The notes under the pieces: model-generated
Told to the model about the DNA's origin: nothing
The model's database searches: none
Seen by the model: the letters and a program-made list of their open reading frames with translations, nothing else
Shown here: positions 1 to 9,438 of the stretch, in pieces
Position numbering within the stretch: position 1 is the stretch's first letter
How the letters are laid out: each line of letters begins with the position of its first letter
Translations under genes and position numbers: made by a program
Assembly (NCBI GenBank): GCA_028346125.1
Contig: JAOMEV010000005.1
Coordinates: 24,083 to 88,082, forward strand
Reading direction: 5' to 3'
Source of the DNA: Bacteriovoracales bacterium
GTDB taxonomy: Bacteria > Bdellovibrionota > Bacteriovoracia > Bacteriovoracales > Bacteriovoracaceae
DNA length: 64,000 nt

Positions 1-4
1 TTGA

Positions 5-1012
5 TTATTTTTTTTTGTGCTGAAGGAGATGAGAAGCTGCATCCTCTGGCATAAGAGGATTACTAAAAAGCCCCCCTGCAAATTCAATTCCCCCTCTTCG
101 AACCATGTGATAGATAACACTAAAATACCAATGAAAGTATTCTGACTCTCTTTCGTAATGAGAAAGGCTTTGAAGAATAAAGTTATAGTCGGGGTTTTCC
201 AATGCATGAAAAGACATGTGACAAACGTTTGTCATGATATCAGCTAACGCCTCTAAGTCGATACATTCTCTAAAAGAGGCATGATGCTTTCTGGGAACAA
301 TCCATGTGTGGTAGGGAGATAAACTAGCAAAGGGAACGACCGCTATAAAACAATCATTTTGATAAACAATTCTTTTTTTCTCTTTGAGCTCCATTTTTAA
401 TATGTCACACATCAAACAATTGTCATGAATGACATGGTAATTTTCCATCTGCTGGAGCCTAACCTTAGTTTCAAAAGGCATTAAAGGAAGACCGTAAATT
501 TGAGAATGAGGATGCTGAAGAGAGCCCCCTGCTTTGTAGCCTTGGTTTTTAAAGACAACAACATGTTTAACGTTGGGATCATCACAAACTTGCATATAGC
601 GTTTTTTATAGGCCTCCATCAAAGTAACGGCATTTTTAACAGGCATATTCGCAAGGGCCATATTATGCTGCGGGTGATCAATAATGACATCATGAATGCC
701 AAAACCATCCATTTCCTTACACATAAGAGAAAAATTTTTATCAGGAACCTTAGTTCTATCCAAACTTGCAAATTTATTTTCCAGGATTCTTACCTGCCAA
801 CCACCCTCACCTTGGATTTGTAAAATCTCTCTATCAGTGTCTTTTTCATTACCTCGACAAAAGGGGCAGTTTTCATCCATAACCGGTCTATTAAGAAAAG
901 CATCTACCCGGTTTTCTTCTTCTGGTTTCTTATAATCACTAGGCCTTGCCTTTCTCTCAGGAGAAAACATAACCCAGTCATTGGTGATTAGATTTTTTCT
1001 AAATATTGGCAT
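5..1012 (-). CDS. galT: Galactose-1-phosphate uridylyltransferase-like protein (GalT family)
   Basis: 335 residues, complete. GalT moves UMP between UDP-glucose and galactose-1-phosphate in the Leloir pathway through a uridylyl-histidine intermediate. Seen here: a zinc-ligand-like CPFC pair at residues 49-52 and the HPHSQ active-site motif at 167-171, where the second histidine (169) would be the nucleophile; E. coli has HPHGQ. The C-terminal half carries a second HIT-fold repeat. The glycine-to-serine change occurs in related nucleotidyltransferases, so substrate could be another sugar phosphate. It is divergent from lpxD with a 140-bp shared upstream region. Family call is firm, exact substrate is not. 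Confidence 0.85.
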   Translation of the reverse strand: MPIFRKNLITNDWVMFSPERKARPSDYKKPEEENRVDAFLNRPVMDENCPFCRGNEKDTDREILQIQGEGGWQVRILENKFASLDRTKVPDKNFSLMCKEMDGFGIHDVIIDHPQHNMALANMPVKNAVTLMEAYKKRYMQVCDDPNVKHVVVFKNQGYKAGGSLQHPHSQIYGLPLMPFETKVRLQQMENYHVIHDNCLMCDILKMELKEKKRIVYQNDCFIAVVPFASLSPYHTWIVPRKHHASFRECIDLEALADIMTNVCHMSFHALENPDYNFILQSLSHYERESEYFHWYFSVIYHMVRRGGIEFAGGLFSNPLMPEDAASHLLQHKKK

Positions 1013-1152
1013 TCCAACCTCTTGGTGCCTTGCTTAAATCTTAGATCCCATCGGTCTTTTGAGCGTAAATGTTTAGTGAAAAAGTCAATTAAATAAATGT
1101 TCTTTTAAAAGAGCTGTGGTAATTTTACAAAAACCTTTAATTCGGAGCAAAA

Positions 1153-2199
1153 ATGAAACTAGAAGAGTTAGTAAAGCAAATCGAAGGTACATTTTTTATA
1201 CCCGATAACTATAAGGGTAAAAAAGTTCAAGAAATTACCATCGAGAAGGTCTCAAACTTAGACCAGGCAGGACCCAACGACATTTCTTTTTTTGTGAACC
1301 CTAAATTATTAGGCCAATTTAAAAAAACAAAAGCTGGTGCTGTCTTAGTTTCAAAGGCCAACAAAGAAAGTGATTGCCTTCAAATTGTACATCCTGACCC
1401 TAAAGTTTCCATGGCCAAAACCTATAACCTTTTTTATGAGCTCAAACATTCATTTAAAGGGCTCAGTGAGCTTGCCTTCATTCATCAGCATTCCAAGGTT
1501 CATCCCAAAGCGACAATTTATCCTTACTGCTATATTTCAGAAGGAGCAGAAGTTGGAGAAGACTCGGTCCTTTACCCCAATACTTTTCTTGGAGAAAGGG
1601 CCAAAGTAGGAAAAAATACTGTCTTATTTCCTAATGTAGTTGTCATGAATGATTGTGAAATTGGAAGTAACTGTCTGATTCATCCAGGAACGGCAATTGG
1701 CGGGGATGGCTTTGGCTTTACCCCTACAGGAACCCATAATATTAAAGTCCCTCAAACAGGAAAAGTTGTCATCGAAGATGATGTTGAAATCGGCTCACTT
1801 TGCACTATCGACCGAGCGGCCTTCGATAAAACTTATATAGGAAGAGAATCCAAACTTGATTCTCAAGTCCATGTGGCCCACAACGTTCACATTGGCGAGC
1901 TCGCTTTAATTGCAGGACAAACTGGTATTGCAGGGAGTGCTAAGCTCGGTAAAAACTTTATGTGTTCTGGTCAAGTTGCGGTTGGTCCTGGAATGGAAAT
2001 TGGCGACGGTGTTATCGTCGGTCCTAAGGCCGGAGTTATTAAGCCTATTAAAGAAAAAGGCGAATACATGGGCATGCCTACTGTGAAAAAAATGGAATGG
2101 CTCAAAGAGGCCAGGGGGATAAGTAAACTTCCTGAACTTATGAAAAGAATCACGGCCCTCGAAAAACAAATTGAAGAGCTAAAAAATCTATCATCCTAA
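1153..2199 (+). CDS. lpxD: UDP-3-O-acylglucosamine N-acyltransferase
   Basis: 348 residues, close to the usual 340. LpxD adds the second 3-hydroxyacyl chain from acyl-ACP to UDP-3-O-acyl-glucosamine, the third step of lipid A synthesis, in the cytoplasm. The N-terminal uridine-binding domain (about 1-100) is followed by left-handed beta-helix hexapeptide repeats (about 105-300) and a C-terminal helix. The VAHNVHIGE segment carries the expected catalytic histidine, and the glycine-rich GGDGFGF turn is present. A GGAG ribosome site lies five bases before the ATG. It stands alone rather than in the common bamA-skp-lpxD-fabZ-lpxA cluster. The end overlaps the converging MFS gene by nine bases. 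Confidence 0.95.
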   Translation: MKLEELVKQIEGTFFIPDNYKGKKVQEITIEKVSNLDQAGPNDISFFVNPKLLGQFKKTKAGAVLVSKANKESDCLQIVHPDPKVSMAKTYNLFYELKHSFKGLSELAFIHQHSKVHPKATIYPYCYISEGAEVGEDSVLYPNTFLGERAKVGKNTVLFPNVVVMNDCEIGSNCLIHPGTAIGGDGFGFTPTGTHNIKVPQTGKVVIEDDVEIGSLCTIDRAAFDKTYIGRESKLDSQVHVAHNVHIGELALIAGQTGIAGSAKLGKNFMCSGQVAVGPGMEIGDGVIVGPKAGVIKPIKEKGEYMGMPTVKKMEWLKEARGISKLPELMKRITALEKQIEELKNLSS

Positions 2200-3429
2200 A
2201 TTTTTTTGGTAACTTAATTTTTGCCCCTCTACAAAAAGAGGGGTAAAGAAAAAAAAGATATTAAAAACATAAAGACCCGCCATAACAGCATAGGCCGGTG
2301 CATGCCCATAAAAATCAATCATAAGACCTAAAGCTGGCCCCCAAAAAATAAATAAAAAACGGGAACCTAAGGCCAAGACGGAATTGGCGGTGGCCCTCAT
2401 AGGAGAAGGTATCCTTACGTTAAAGGCGTCTCGAAAAATAACATGCCCAAGCCCTCTATTAACCTGTAAACACAGACAAGACATGAGTCCTCCAAAAGTA
2501 AAAGCAAGAAGGGGAAATTTGGCATATTGATAAGCAAAGAAACTCATTCCTCCGTAACCAAAAATAGGAAGAAACGATATAAACAAAAGGGTCTTTTTTA
2601 TTCCCAGTCTTGCTTCAAACCCTACCGCCATTCTGCCACAAACCCCCACCGCTAGATTAGTGATGGCCCACAAAATTCCAAAGACAGGAAGAGGGATACC
2701 CAGATGTTTCCAAAAGTCCTGGTAAGACCAAACGGCCAGCCATGTGGCCGCCGCATAAATAAGGCCGTTAAAAACAATCAGAAGAAGGAGCCTTGAGCTT
2801 CCAAAGATATGGGAAATAATCATTTTTATATTTTCCATTGTTTTTTTTCTTTCCATTTTTCTTCTTGGAGGCTCAACAATGGACAAACTTAAAAAAAGAG
2901 GGAGCCACCCTAAAATGGCCTGAATTTTAACGGGGTAATCTAAAGACCCAAAAAAAATAATCATGGCGCAACAAAGTCCTGCTAGACCCTCAGAAACCTG
3001 AGAATAAAAAATTTGTTTGGCCATCAACTTACGGGGGAAGGAGCCTTCTTCCTTCAAAGCAAAATGGGTATCATATAAAAGTGCTATATCGGTACCAGAC
3101 AATAGGCTCATGGCAATAGCATTAATAATTTGGGTTAAGGCCAAAAAATAAAAACTATCAGCGAATGGGTATAGAGAGAAACCAATCCCATGTAAAACCC
3201 CAGATATAATAAGTATAGTTTTTCTATCAAACAAATCAGAAATATAACCTGAAGGAATTTCACAGAGAATAACAATAAAAGCATAAAGGGCCTGAAGCTT
3301 AAATATATCGCCCATGCTGAGTCCGATTTCCTGAAAAAAGGGAACAATAACAGGCATGAGAACCATAAACGTCCAGGAAGCATTTAGAAGAAATATCTTT
3401 TGATAATTTTTTTTGAGTTTTTCTTGCAC
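2191..3429 (-). CDS. MFS transporter
   Basis: About 412 residues with roughly twelve hydrophobic helices. The loop between helices 2 and 3 reads SGYISDLFDRKTILI, a recognisable MFS motif A variant. It would move a small solute across the inner membrane; the substrate cannot be told. Start is uncertain: a TTG at 3465 has no Shine-Dalgarno sequence, while a GTG at 3429 follows AAAAGA. A lysine-rich cytoplasmic stretch precedes the first helix either way. It converges on lpxD with a short overlap, so the two probably lack a separate terminator. Confidence 0.8.
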   Translation of the reverse strand: MQEKLKKNYQKIFLLNASWTFMVLMPVIVPFFQEIGLSMGDIFKLQALYAFIVILCEIPSGYISDLFDRKTILIISGVLHGIGFSLYPFADSFYFLALTQIINAIAMSLLSGTDIALLYDTHFALKEEGSFPRKLMAKQIFYSQVSEGLAGLCCAMIIFFGSLDYPVKIQAILGWLPLFLSLSIVEPPRRKMERKKTMENIKMIISHIFGSSRLLLLIVFNGLIYAAATWLAVWSYQDFWKHLGIPLPVFGILWAITNLAVGVCGRMAVGFEARLGIKKTLLFISFLPIFGYGGMSFFAYQYAKFPLLAFTFGGLMSCLCLQVNRGLGHVIFRDAFNVRIPSPMRATANSVLALGSRFLFIFWGPALGLMIDFYGHAPAYAVMAGLYVFNIFFFFTPLFVEGQKLSYQKNLG

Positions 3430-3581
3430 AATTATCTTTTCGGCAACAAATAAGAAACGAAGCAATAAAAAAGAAATTGGCCTTTCATTTCAAGGGCTTT
3501 TGCTCCTAAAAAAAAATTAATTTACAGTTCCAAACGAAACTCTTATAAAAAGCCCAAATTTATTTTTAAAAGGAAAAGTTC

Positions 3582-5468
3582 ATGAGAAAAATATATTTTT
3601 TTTCAATACTCTTTATTTTCTTTCAACAAGGGATTTTATCCCAAGAAATCTTTATAGGAGAAAAAAATTATAAAGAAAAAAAAGATACCATTTTTATTGA
3701 TGGCCTTGGACGAGAAGTTTACTTTAGAGGATGGAATATTTCTGGAGCTGTAAAACTTAAATCAATGGGCCATAAACCTTTTAAAAACGTAGATGATGCA
3801 TCTCGAGCTTTTAGAGACCTTAGAGAAAGAACAGGTTCAAATATTATTCGTTACACTTTAAGCTGGGAAGCTATTCACCCTCAAGTCGATACCATCAATT
3901 ATAATTACCTCGAAGAAATTACTTTTCAAATTAAAGAGGCCATCAAAAATAATATATATGTGCTCCTTGATTACCATCAGGACCTTTTCTCAAGACACCT
4001 CTTCAACAAAAACTCTAAGTTTACAGGTAATGGAGCTCCTGCATGGATAACACCAGAAAATAATTACCCTATAGAAAGGTGCTTTATTTGTACCCACTGG
4101 GGAATGAATAATATTTTCAACAAAGCAATAAAACTTGCCTTTGAAAATTTTTGGAATAATAAAGCAGTCCAAACAATTTCTGGGCCACGAAATATACAGG
4201 ATGAATATTTCTGGCAGATGGAACAAATGATCCTATACCTCAAGAAAAACCTCTCACAAAGAGAACAGCTCTTCATAATTGGGATTAACCCCATGAATGA
4301 ACCCGTTCATGGTAGTTATGGCAATCTTTCACCAAATGAATGGTATAGACAAAAAATGAGCCCCTTTAACAAAAAAGTCAGAGTTCTCATGGATCGTATG
4401 GGTTGGTCCAATAAATTTGTTTTTGCCGAACCCCTTGTTTTTTGGAATACTAATGCTCCCACAGTCCCTGCAGAAAAGCCTTTCACTAAAGAAGATCGCT
4501 TTTCAAAAGGTTTTGTTTTTAATAGTCACTATTATGATGCTCTTAGAATGTCTATTTCCGCTAAAGAAGTTAAAAATGGTTCCTATATTGGCAATATGGA
4601 CCAAATAAGAAAAACATCTGCTGATCTAAAAAGACCTCCTTTTCTTAGTGAATTTGGTATGTTCATAAAAAATGAACGCGTAAAAAACCAAGCAAGAATA
4701 ATTGAGGCAACTTATCAAGGTATGGAAGTCTCCAAGAAGAAAAAATCCAATTTCGCTTCTTTCTATTCTCCCTCTATTTCAGGAACACAATGGCATTGGG
4801 ATATCTATCACAATACACATACAGAACCACTTAACGGAAAAATAATTACCAAAGGCGATGCATGGAATGATGAAGATTTTTCCATCATCACTCAAGATCA
4901 TCAATATACGACCCCTGATCCCTACGGAGTTGAAAGGGCCTGGCCAAGAAAATGCCAGGGTCGTATTATGCACTTTTATTATAAAGGCCGTCCCTATGAT
5001 GGAAGAAAAGAGAAACTTAACTGGATGGCCTTAAAGTTGGGTAAAAAGCTTTATTTAGAACATCATGATTTTTTCTTTATGGTTTGGAGAGGCAGAAAAT
5101 CAAACGCACCTACGGAAATCTATCTTCCACCTCATTTTAAAATGGAGGAAACGATTCTCATGACAGAAGAGTTTATTGGAAAAGGAAGAGAAGTCAGAAA
5201 AAATAAAAACCAACTTCTTTTTTCTTCTCCTGACGTTTTAAAAAAAATAAATAAGTCCGGAGAAAGAGTTATAATTTGGAATGGAAAGGATTCTTTTCAT
5301 TTTATTTTGGCCATAAAAAAAAATAAACTTGATTTAGAAGAATTAAAATTAATCCAAAAAAATATCATTGAAATGATTCATAACAAAAAAAGCCCCCTAT
5401 TTTTTACAAGTCGTATAAAAATAGACAAGGTTCATTTAGGGCGAACAAAAAAATACGTAACTTACTAA
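3582..5468 (+). CDS. Secreted GH5 glycoside hydrolase, endoglycoceramidase-like
   Basis: 628 residues with an N-terminal signal peptide (about 1-20). The catalytic domain is a GH5 (cellulase-superfamily) barrel: VLLDYHQDLFSR near 127-138, GNGAPAW near 149-155, acid/base Glu240 in NPMNEP, and nucleophile Glu357 in LSEFGM. The DYHQD and GNGAPAW signatures are typical of the endoglycoceramidase branch, which cleaves the oligosaccharide from ceramide in glycosphingolipids. A long C-terminal region (about 480-628) probably forms the beta-sandwich of that branch. It has a good ribosome site (AAGGAAAAG). A second GH5 gene follows 73 bases downstream, probably in one operon. Family is firm; the natural substrate is inference. 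Confidence 0.85.
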   Translation: MRKIYFFSILFIFFQQGILSQEIFIGEKNYKEKKDTIFIDGLGREVYFRGWNISGAVKLKSMGHKPFKNVDDASRAFRDLRERTGSNIIRYTLSWEAIHPQVDTINYNYLEEITFQIKEAIKNNIYVLLDYHQDLFSRHLFNKNSKFTGNGAPAWITPENNYPIERCFICTHWGMNNIFNKAIKLAFENFWNNKAVQTISGPRNIQDEYFWQMEQMILYLKKNLSQREQLFIIGINPMNEPVHGSYGNLSPNEWYRQKMSPFNKKVRVLMDRMGWSNKFVFAEPLVFWNTNAPTVPAEKPFTKEDRFSKGFVFNSHYYDALRMSISAKEVKNGSYIGNMDQIRKTSADLKRPPFLSEFGMFIKNERVKNQARIIEATYQGMEVSKKKKSNFASFYSPSISGTQWHWDIYHNTHTEPLNGKIITKGDAWNDEDFSIITQDHQYTTPDPYGVERAWPRKCQGRIMHFYYKGRPYDGRKEKLNWMALKLGKKLYLEHHDFFFMVWRGRKSNAPTEIYLPPHFKMEETILMTEEFIGKGREVRKNKNQLLFSSPDVLKKINKSGERVIIWNGKDSFHFILAIKKNKLDLEELKLIQKNIIEMIHNKKSPLFFTSRIKIDKVHLGRTKKYVTY

Positions 5469-5541
5469 AAGTTCTCTTTTTTTATAAAGTTCTTTCCTAC
5501 ATTTTTCGAAAAGTTCCCTAAACGTAAAGAGGAACTACATC

Positions 5542-7674
5542 ATGAAAAAATACCTTATTTTCAATATTTTAATCTTTTGCTCCTTCACTTCCTTTGGAGA
5601 AGAAAAAAAAGCAGATATGCCCGAACTAAGAAATGAAATGATTAATATTTTAAATACAGCGACCGCTCTAACAGATGAGCAAGATGATGAAATAAGAGAA
5701 AAAGGAATCTTTCCTTCATGCCAGAAAGGTGACGTTTATCAATTAGGCCTTTGCTATTCAAAGTGTAAAGAAGGAACAATTGGTATAGGCCCTTATTGCT
5801 GGCAAAATTGTCGTGATGGCTTTAAAGATGCCGGAATCACGTGCTACAAATTACCAGAAACTCACAAAAAGCCAAATTATAATCGTGGAATTGGAAAAGC
5901 TCCAATTTGTCCTTCAGGAAAAGAAAAAAAAGTGGGTCTTTGTTACGATAAATGTAAAAGTGGTTATTTCTCTTCGGGCATTAACTGCAAACAAAAATGC
6001 CCTTCCGGTTACAAAGGTTTTGGTTGGTTTTGTTACAAAAGATGGTGGAGTTGGAAAAGGAAAAGAAGTTACAGCAGAGGTTTAGGAAAACTACCTAGTT
6101 CTTGCCCTAAAGGGAAAGAAATCAAAATAGGTCTTTGTTACCCAAAATGTAAAAAGAATTTTAAAGGTAATGGGCCTCTCTGTATGGGAACTTGCCCTCA
6201 AGGTTATGAGGACAAGGGAGTTGCCTGTATTTACTCTGGAGAAATTTATGGCAAGAGTAAAGTTTCTAGAAAAACGGAGTCTCCTATTCATTCGGGAATA
6301 AAAAAACCTAAGAATATAAAATACATTAAGGATGAAAAAGGACGTTCCCTTATTCTCCACGGAGTTAATACCTCAAATAGTGCCAAGGGTAATCCTGAAA
6401 ATATGTCTTGGATTACGGAAAAAGATGTGATTCAGGAAACAAAAGAATTTGGTATGAATGCAGTTAGACTTTTGATTTTTTGGTCTGCAATAGAGCCTCA
6501 AAAAGGTGTGTATAATGATAAGTATCTTGATAAAGTTGCGAAGAGGGTGAAGTGGTATACCGATAATGGAGCCTGGGTAATTCTTGATATGCACCAAGAT
6601 ATTTATGGAAAGGCCGTCGGGGGAAATGGAGCCCCGAAATGGGCAACGAACACAGAGCCTTTTGAAGAGTTTGAAGGTCAAAAAGTGACTAAGCTTCATG
6701 AAACTTTTAAGCATTACTGGTGGCTTGAGAATATAAATCCGGCCACCATGCAGGCCTTTATCAATTTCTGGAATTATAAAGAACAGAAATACCGTTACCT
6801 CCAAAATCATTATGTTCGGGCCTGGAAAAAAGTGGCCAAGAGGTTTAAAGACACTCCCGGGGTTTTAGGCTATGACCTTATGAATGAGCCCCACGACGCT
6901 GACTTAAAAGATACTTTTGAAATAAATAAACTTGGAGAACTTTATAAAAGGGTTATTAGAGGCATTAGGGAATACGACAATGATAAATGGATATTTTTTG
7001 AACCTCGCTCCTTTGGAGTGAACTTTGGAATTCCTTCTTTTCTTAAAAAGGTCGAAGATGTCAGGTCTGGTGAACCCAGACTGGTATATGCACCTCATAT
7101 GTATCCTCCACTAATTCACGAAAATGTACCTTACGGATCCGTGGACAGGAAATCCGTTTCTATGTGGTCTCGCAACAGATCGATTGAAGTTGATCTCCAT
7201 AAGGCCCCTCTTTGGGTCGGTGAAATAGGTAGTAGCGAAAAAGTCGATGGTTTTTTTACTTATATCGAAGAAGCTTTGAATATACTCGATTATATGGGGG
7301 CCAGTTGGATGTGGTGGAGTAATGATCCTTCAAAAACATGGGGTCTGGTTGATGGAAAAAGAAAAGGAAATGAAAAACTTCATTATCTGGTAAGAACCTA
7401 TCCGAGAGCAGTGGCCGGGCATCCACTCGCTTACTCTTTTGATGTGAATAATGGAACCTTCAGGCTTAAATTTCAAACACTCGATAATGTGAATGGAAAA
7501 ACAGAAATTTTTGTTCCCCGTCGGCATTACCCCAATGGTTATGAGATAAAAGTATTTAATAAAACCAGTGGTACAAAATGGAGTCATACCTACGATAAGA
7601 GTTCTCAAATTCTTTATCTTTCAACAGAAAATATAGGAACTCCCTATACTGTTTTAATAAAAAGAAAGAAATGA
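5542..7674 (+). CDS. Secreted GH5 endoglycoceramidase-like enzyme with N-terminal cysteine repeats
   Basis: 710 residues: signal peptide (about 1-19), a short acidic helix, three cysteine repeats (60-229), then a GH5 domain (about 255-610) and a beta-sandwich tail. Catalytic residues are Glu449 in DLMNEP and Glu561 in VGEIG; VILDMHQDIYG and GNGAPKW match the endoglycoceramidase branch. Each repeat has six cysteines with the same spacing, so three disulfide-bonded modules are likely, acting in binding or anchoring. The catalytic part is only distantly related to the preceding GH5 gene, so the pair is not a recent duplication. The enzyme must be exported to form the disulfides. Confidence 0.85.
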   Translation: MKKYLIFNILIFCSFTSFGEEKKADMPELRNEMINILNTATALTDEQDDEIREKGIFPSCQKGDVYQLGLCYSKCKEGTIGIGPYCWQNCRDGFKDAGITCYKLPETHKKPNYNRGIGKAPICPSGKEKKVGLCYDKCKSGYFSSGINCKQKCPSGYKGFGWFCYKRWWSWKRKRSYSRGLGKLPSSCPKGKEIKIGLCYPKCKKNFKGNGPLCMGTCPQGYEDKGVACIYSGEIYGKSKVSRKTESPIHSGIKKPKNIKYIKDEKGRSLILHGVNTSNSAKGNPENMSWITEKDVIQETKEFGMNAVRLLIFWSAIEPQKGVYNDKYLDKVAKRVKWYTDNGAWVILDMHQDIYGKAVGGNGAPKWATNTEPFEEFEGQKVTKLHETFKHYWWLENINPATMQAFINFWNYKEQKYRYLQNHYVRAWKKVAKRFKDTPGVLGYDLMNEPHDADLKDTFEINKLGELYKRVIRGIREYDNDKWIFFEPRSFGVNFGIPSFLKKVEDVRSGEPRLVYAPHMYPPLIHENVPYGSVDRKSVSMWSRNRSIEVDLHKAPLWVGEIGSSEKVDGFFTYIEEALNILDYMGASWMWWSNDPSKTWGLVDGKRKGNEKLHYLVRTYPRAVAGHPLAYSFDVNNGTFRLKFQTLDNVNGKTEIFVPRRHYPNGYEIKVFNKTSGTKWSHTYDKSSQILYLSTENIGTPYTVLIKRKK
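5719..6228 (+). repeat. Three six-cysteine protein repeats inside the GH5 gene
   Basis: Cysteines at residues 60/71/75/86/90/101, 123/134/138/149/153/164 and 188/199/203/214/218/229. All three repeats follow C-x10-C-x3-C-x10-C-x3-C-x10-C exactly. Conserved positions around them include GLCY.KCK, a G before the fourth and sixth cysteines, and CP.GY after the fifth. Spacers of 21 and 23 residues contain RG(I/L)GK. Confidence 0.92.
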
Positions 7675-7739
7675 AAAAAACGGCCAGAGAAAAACTTGAA
7701 TGTGATAATGAAATTTGATTCCCTTATAAAAAAATTTCA

Positions 7740-8192
7740 CTAAATTTTATTAAACTTTTTTTCCAAAACCCTGTGCCTGTGAATAAATAATCGACGTACG
7801 AAAAACCGTATCAAAGGAGATAAGAATATCAGATGAGGTTTTATTTCAAGCTCATCTTTTAAGGTACATCCTCCTTCGGCCTCGGAGACCTCTCTAATAT
7901 GACACCATTTTTTATAAGTTAAAGATGATGAATTTTCGGAAAAATGACCATCGATATTATAAGAAGTAAAATAGAAAGAATAATAATCAATAGGAATAAA
8001 ACCAAGAAAGAGAACCCAACTATGGAAAAAAAATCGTCCAGGGGCCTCAACATTTTCCGTTAAAACATCTGGGGGATATGTTAACCGCAGCCATGGAAAA
8101 AGTTCCGAATTGACTCCTTTCATAGAAAAAGAGTGATCAACCAAAACTTTTTTTTCCACATCAAACTTAGACTCAAAGGAAAGCTTTATCAT
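7740..8192 (-). CDS. SRPBCC-family (START-like) protein
   Basis: 150 residues, no signal peptide. The sequence begins with a beta strand of the form FESKFDVEKKVLVDHSFSM, has a central WCHIREV..EGGCTLKDELE strand pair and ends with a helix containing RHRVLEKKF. This is the layout of the polyketide-cyclase/SRPBCC fold used for binding hydrophobic ligands. The final helix (RH..LE..F) is characteristic. No catalytic residues can be assigned. It converges on the GH5 gene upstream and is followed on its own strand by nothing obvious. Function unknown. Confidence 0.65.
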   Translation of the reverse strand: MIKLSFESKFDVEKKVLVDHSFSMKGVNSELFPWLRLTYPPDVLTENVEAPGRFFFHSWVLFLGFIPIDYYSFYFTSYNIDGHFSENSSSLTYKKWCHIREVSEAEGGCTLKDELEIKPHLIFLSPLIRFFVRRLFIHRHRVLEKKFNKI

Positions 8193-8261
8193 CAGAAAAA
8201 CCGTATAATGGACTTAATGTACTAGAATAATAATTTCTAGAACATAAGGAGACGTATTTAA

Positions 8262-8525
8262 TTAATATCGCCCTTGAAATTTATCTAATTGTTCAAATGC
8301 ATCTTTGAGCTTATCTTTATACGAGCCGATTTCATCATCCTCTATTTGGATAGAAATAGAAATTGTGCTCCTTTCCTCACCTGGTAGTATCGGAGCACTC
8401 CTTTCAAACTCAAAAGGAGGCATAAGGTCGCCCAATTTAAGGTTTCGAATATCAGTCTCGCCACAAATCCCTAGAGATGTTCCAAAAAAAAACAAACCAA
8501 AAACAATGGCCCAAAATTTTCTCAT
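8262..8525 (-). CDS. Small secreted protein, unknown function
   Basis: About 87 residues if translation begins at the ATG at 8525, which gives a normal signal peptide ending near GICGE; a GTG at 8540 is possible. Neither start has a clear ribosome site. The mature part is acidic, with ISIQIEDDEIGSYKDKLKDAFEQLDKFQ predicted to end in an amphipathic helix (given here in part only to locate it, residues about 55-85). It is the last gene of a probable run of three small genes on this strand. I do not recognise a family. Confidence 0.55.
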   Translation of the reverse strand: MRKFWAIVFGLFFFGTSLGICGETDIRNLKLGDLMPPFEFERSAPILPGEERSTISISIQIEDDEIGSYKDKLKDAFEQLDKFQGRY

Positions 8526-8577
8526 TTTATTATTATACACGATATTTTTTTAAAGGTTTTAAACAAGATTTTTTTGA

Positions 8578-8946
8578 TCAAAGTAAAATTATAAAGCCTT
8601 CTTTCTCAAGTGCCTTAATTGTGATATCTAAATCACTTCGATAAAAGACCTTGAATCTTTCTGGTCTTGTAAAAAAAACATTATTGAGACATTCATCAAG
8701 GGTCCCCCGGTCCATTTTTGCAGCTTCTTTGCATTCTATCTCTTTCAAAAAATTCTCTCCGACTTTCATTTTTCTCATTAAATCGAGGGCCTGAGGCTTT
8801 TTCTTATCACTTACAATAAACTGAACTGAAATGATCTGCTCTAAGATAGAGACTCTAAAGTTTTCGTAAGGATCTTTTGTCTCAAAAGAAAAACAAGTGC
8901 CCAAAATACTTAATAAACAAAAATTGATGAGAAAGAACTTTTTCAT
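8578..8946 (-). CDS. Small secreted protein, unknown function
   Basis: 122 residues with a signal peptide (about 1-20, ending CFSFE). The ribosome site AGAGG is well placed. The mature protein has two cysteines (IECKEAA and LDECLNN) that could pair in the periplasm and a C-terminal hydrophobic strand. It lies 12 bases after the preceding small gene and 52 before the next, so co-transcription is likely. I do not recognise a family. Confidence 0.6.
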   Translation of the reverse strand: MKKFFLINFCLLSILGTCFSFETKDPYENFRVSILEQIISVQFIVSDKKKPQALDLMRKMKVGENFLKEIECKEAAKMDRGTLDECLNNVFFTRPERFKVFYRSDLDITIKALEKEGFIILL

Positions 8947-8958
8947 ATAAAAACCTCT

Positions 8959-9168
8959 CTACTTTCGCTCGCACTTTTCTAAACAAACCTGGCCTTTTGA
9001 CCACAAAACAGATTCCAAAGTTTTTGCCTTGAGCATAATGCCCGTACAAATTAATACGGTTACCCAGATGAGAGTTACTCTCGTATTTTCTCTAAGACCA
9101 TACAAAAAGCATTTGTCTTGGATTTTTCTTAGATATCCTTTAAATATAGGGGTAAAAAAAATTTTCAT
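8959..9168 (-). CDS. Small membrane protein, doubtful
   Basis: 69 residues with one hydrophobic segment (about 32-47, VTLIWVTVLICTGIML) and a cysteine pair near the end (VCLEKC). The ribosome site is weak (AGG two to four bases before the ATG). The main support is its tight 12-base spacing to the next gene on the same strand. It could be a chance frame. Confidence 0.35.
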   Translation of the reverse strand: MKIFFTPIFKGYLRKIQDKCFLYGLRENTRVTLIWVTVLICTGIMLKAKTLESVLWSKGQVCLEKCERK

Positions 9169-9205
9169 AGCCTAGCACCGGGAAAACTGAACTCATTCAG
9201 TATTT

Positions 9206-9225
9206 ATTTAGAACTAATTCTAAAT
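9206..9225. promoter_or_regulatory. 20-bp perfect palindrome, possible operator
   Basis: ATTTAGAA and TTCTAAAT arms separated by CTAA, 38 bases upstream of the three small genes read to the left. The gap 9169-9438 is otherwise very AT-rich with no reading frame I would support. The TTAGAA..TTCTAA core is similar in style to Fur/PerR-type or other dimer operators, but I cannot name the regulator. Confidence 0.35.
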
Positions 9226-9438
9226 CTCCCTCCAGTTTCAAAATCAAACAAACTTTATGCCAAATTATGAATATATCTTTAGAGTTTAGTGCTTAAAGTT
9301 ATTAGGTTTAAAAAAAATTATTTAATTTTCATTTTCAAATAGATTTTTTAAGGACTTAAAAGAAATATTCTTTATAAATGAAATTAGATATTAAATAAAA
9401 ACTATTGGAAATGACATTAATTTAAGGCAATTTTTTGT

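Noticed and set aside
6373..6810. 145-residue open frame antisense to the second GH5 gene
   Set aside because: The sense frame encodes recognisable GH5 motifs throughout; the antisense translation has no known motif or ribosome site.
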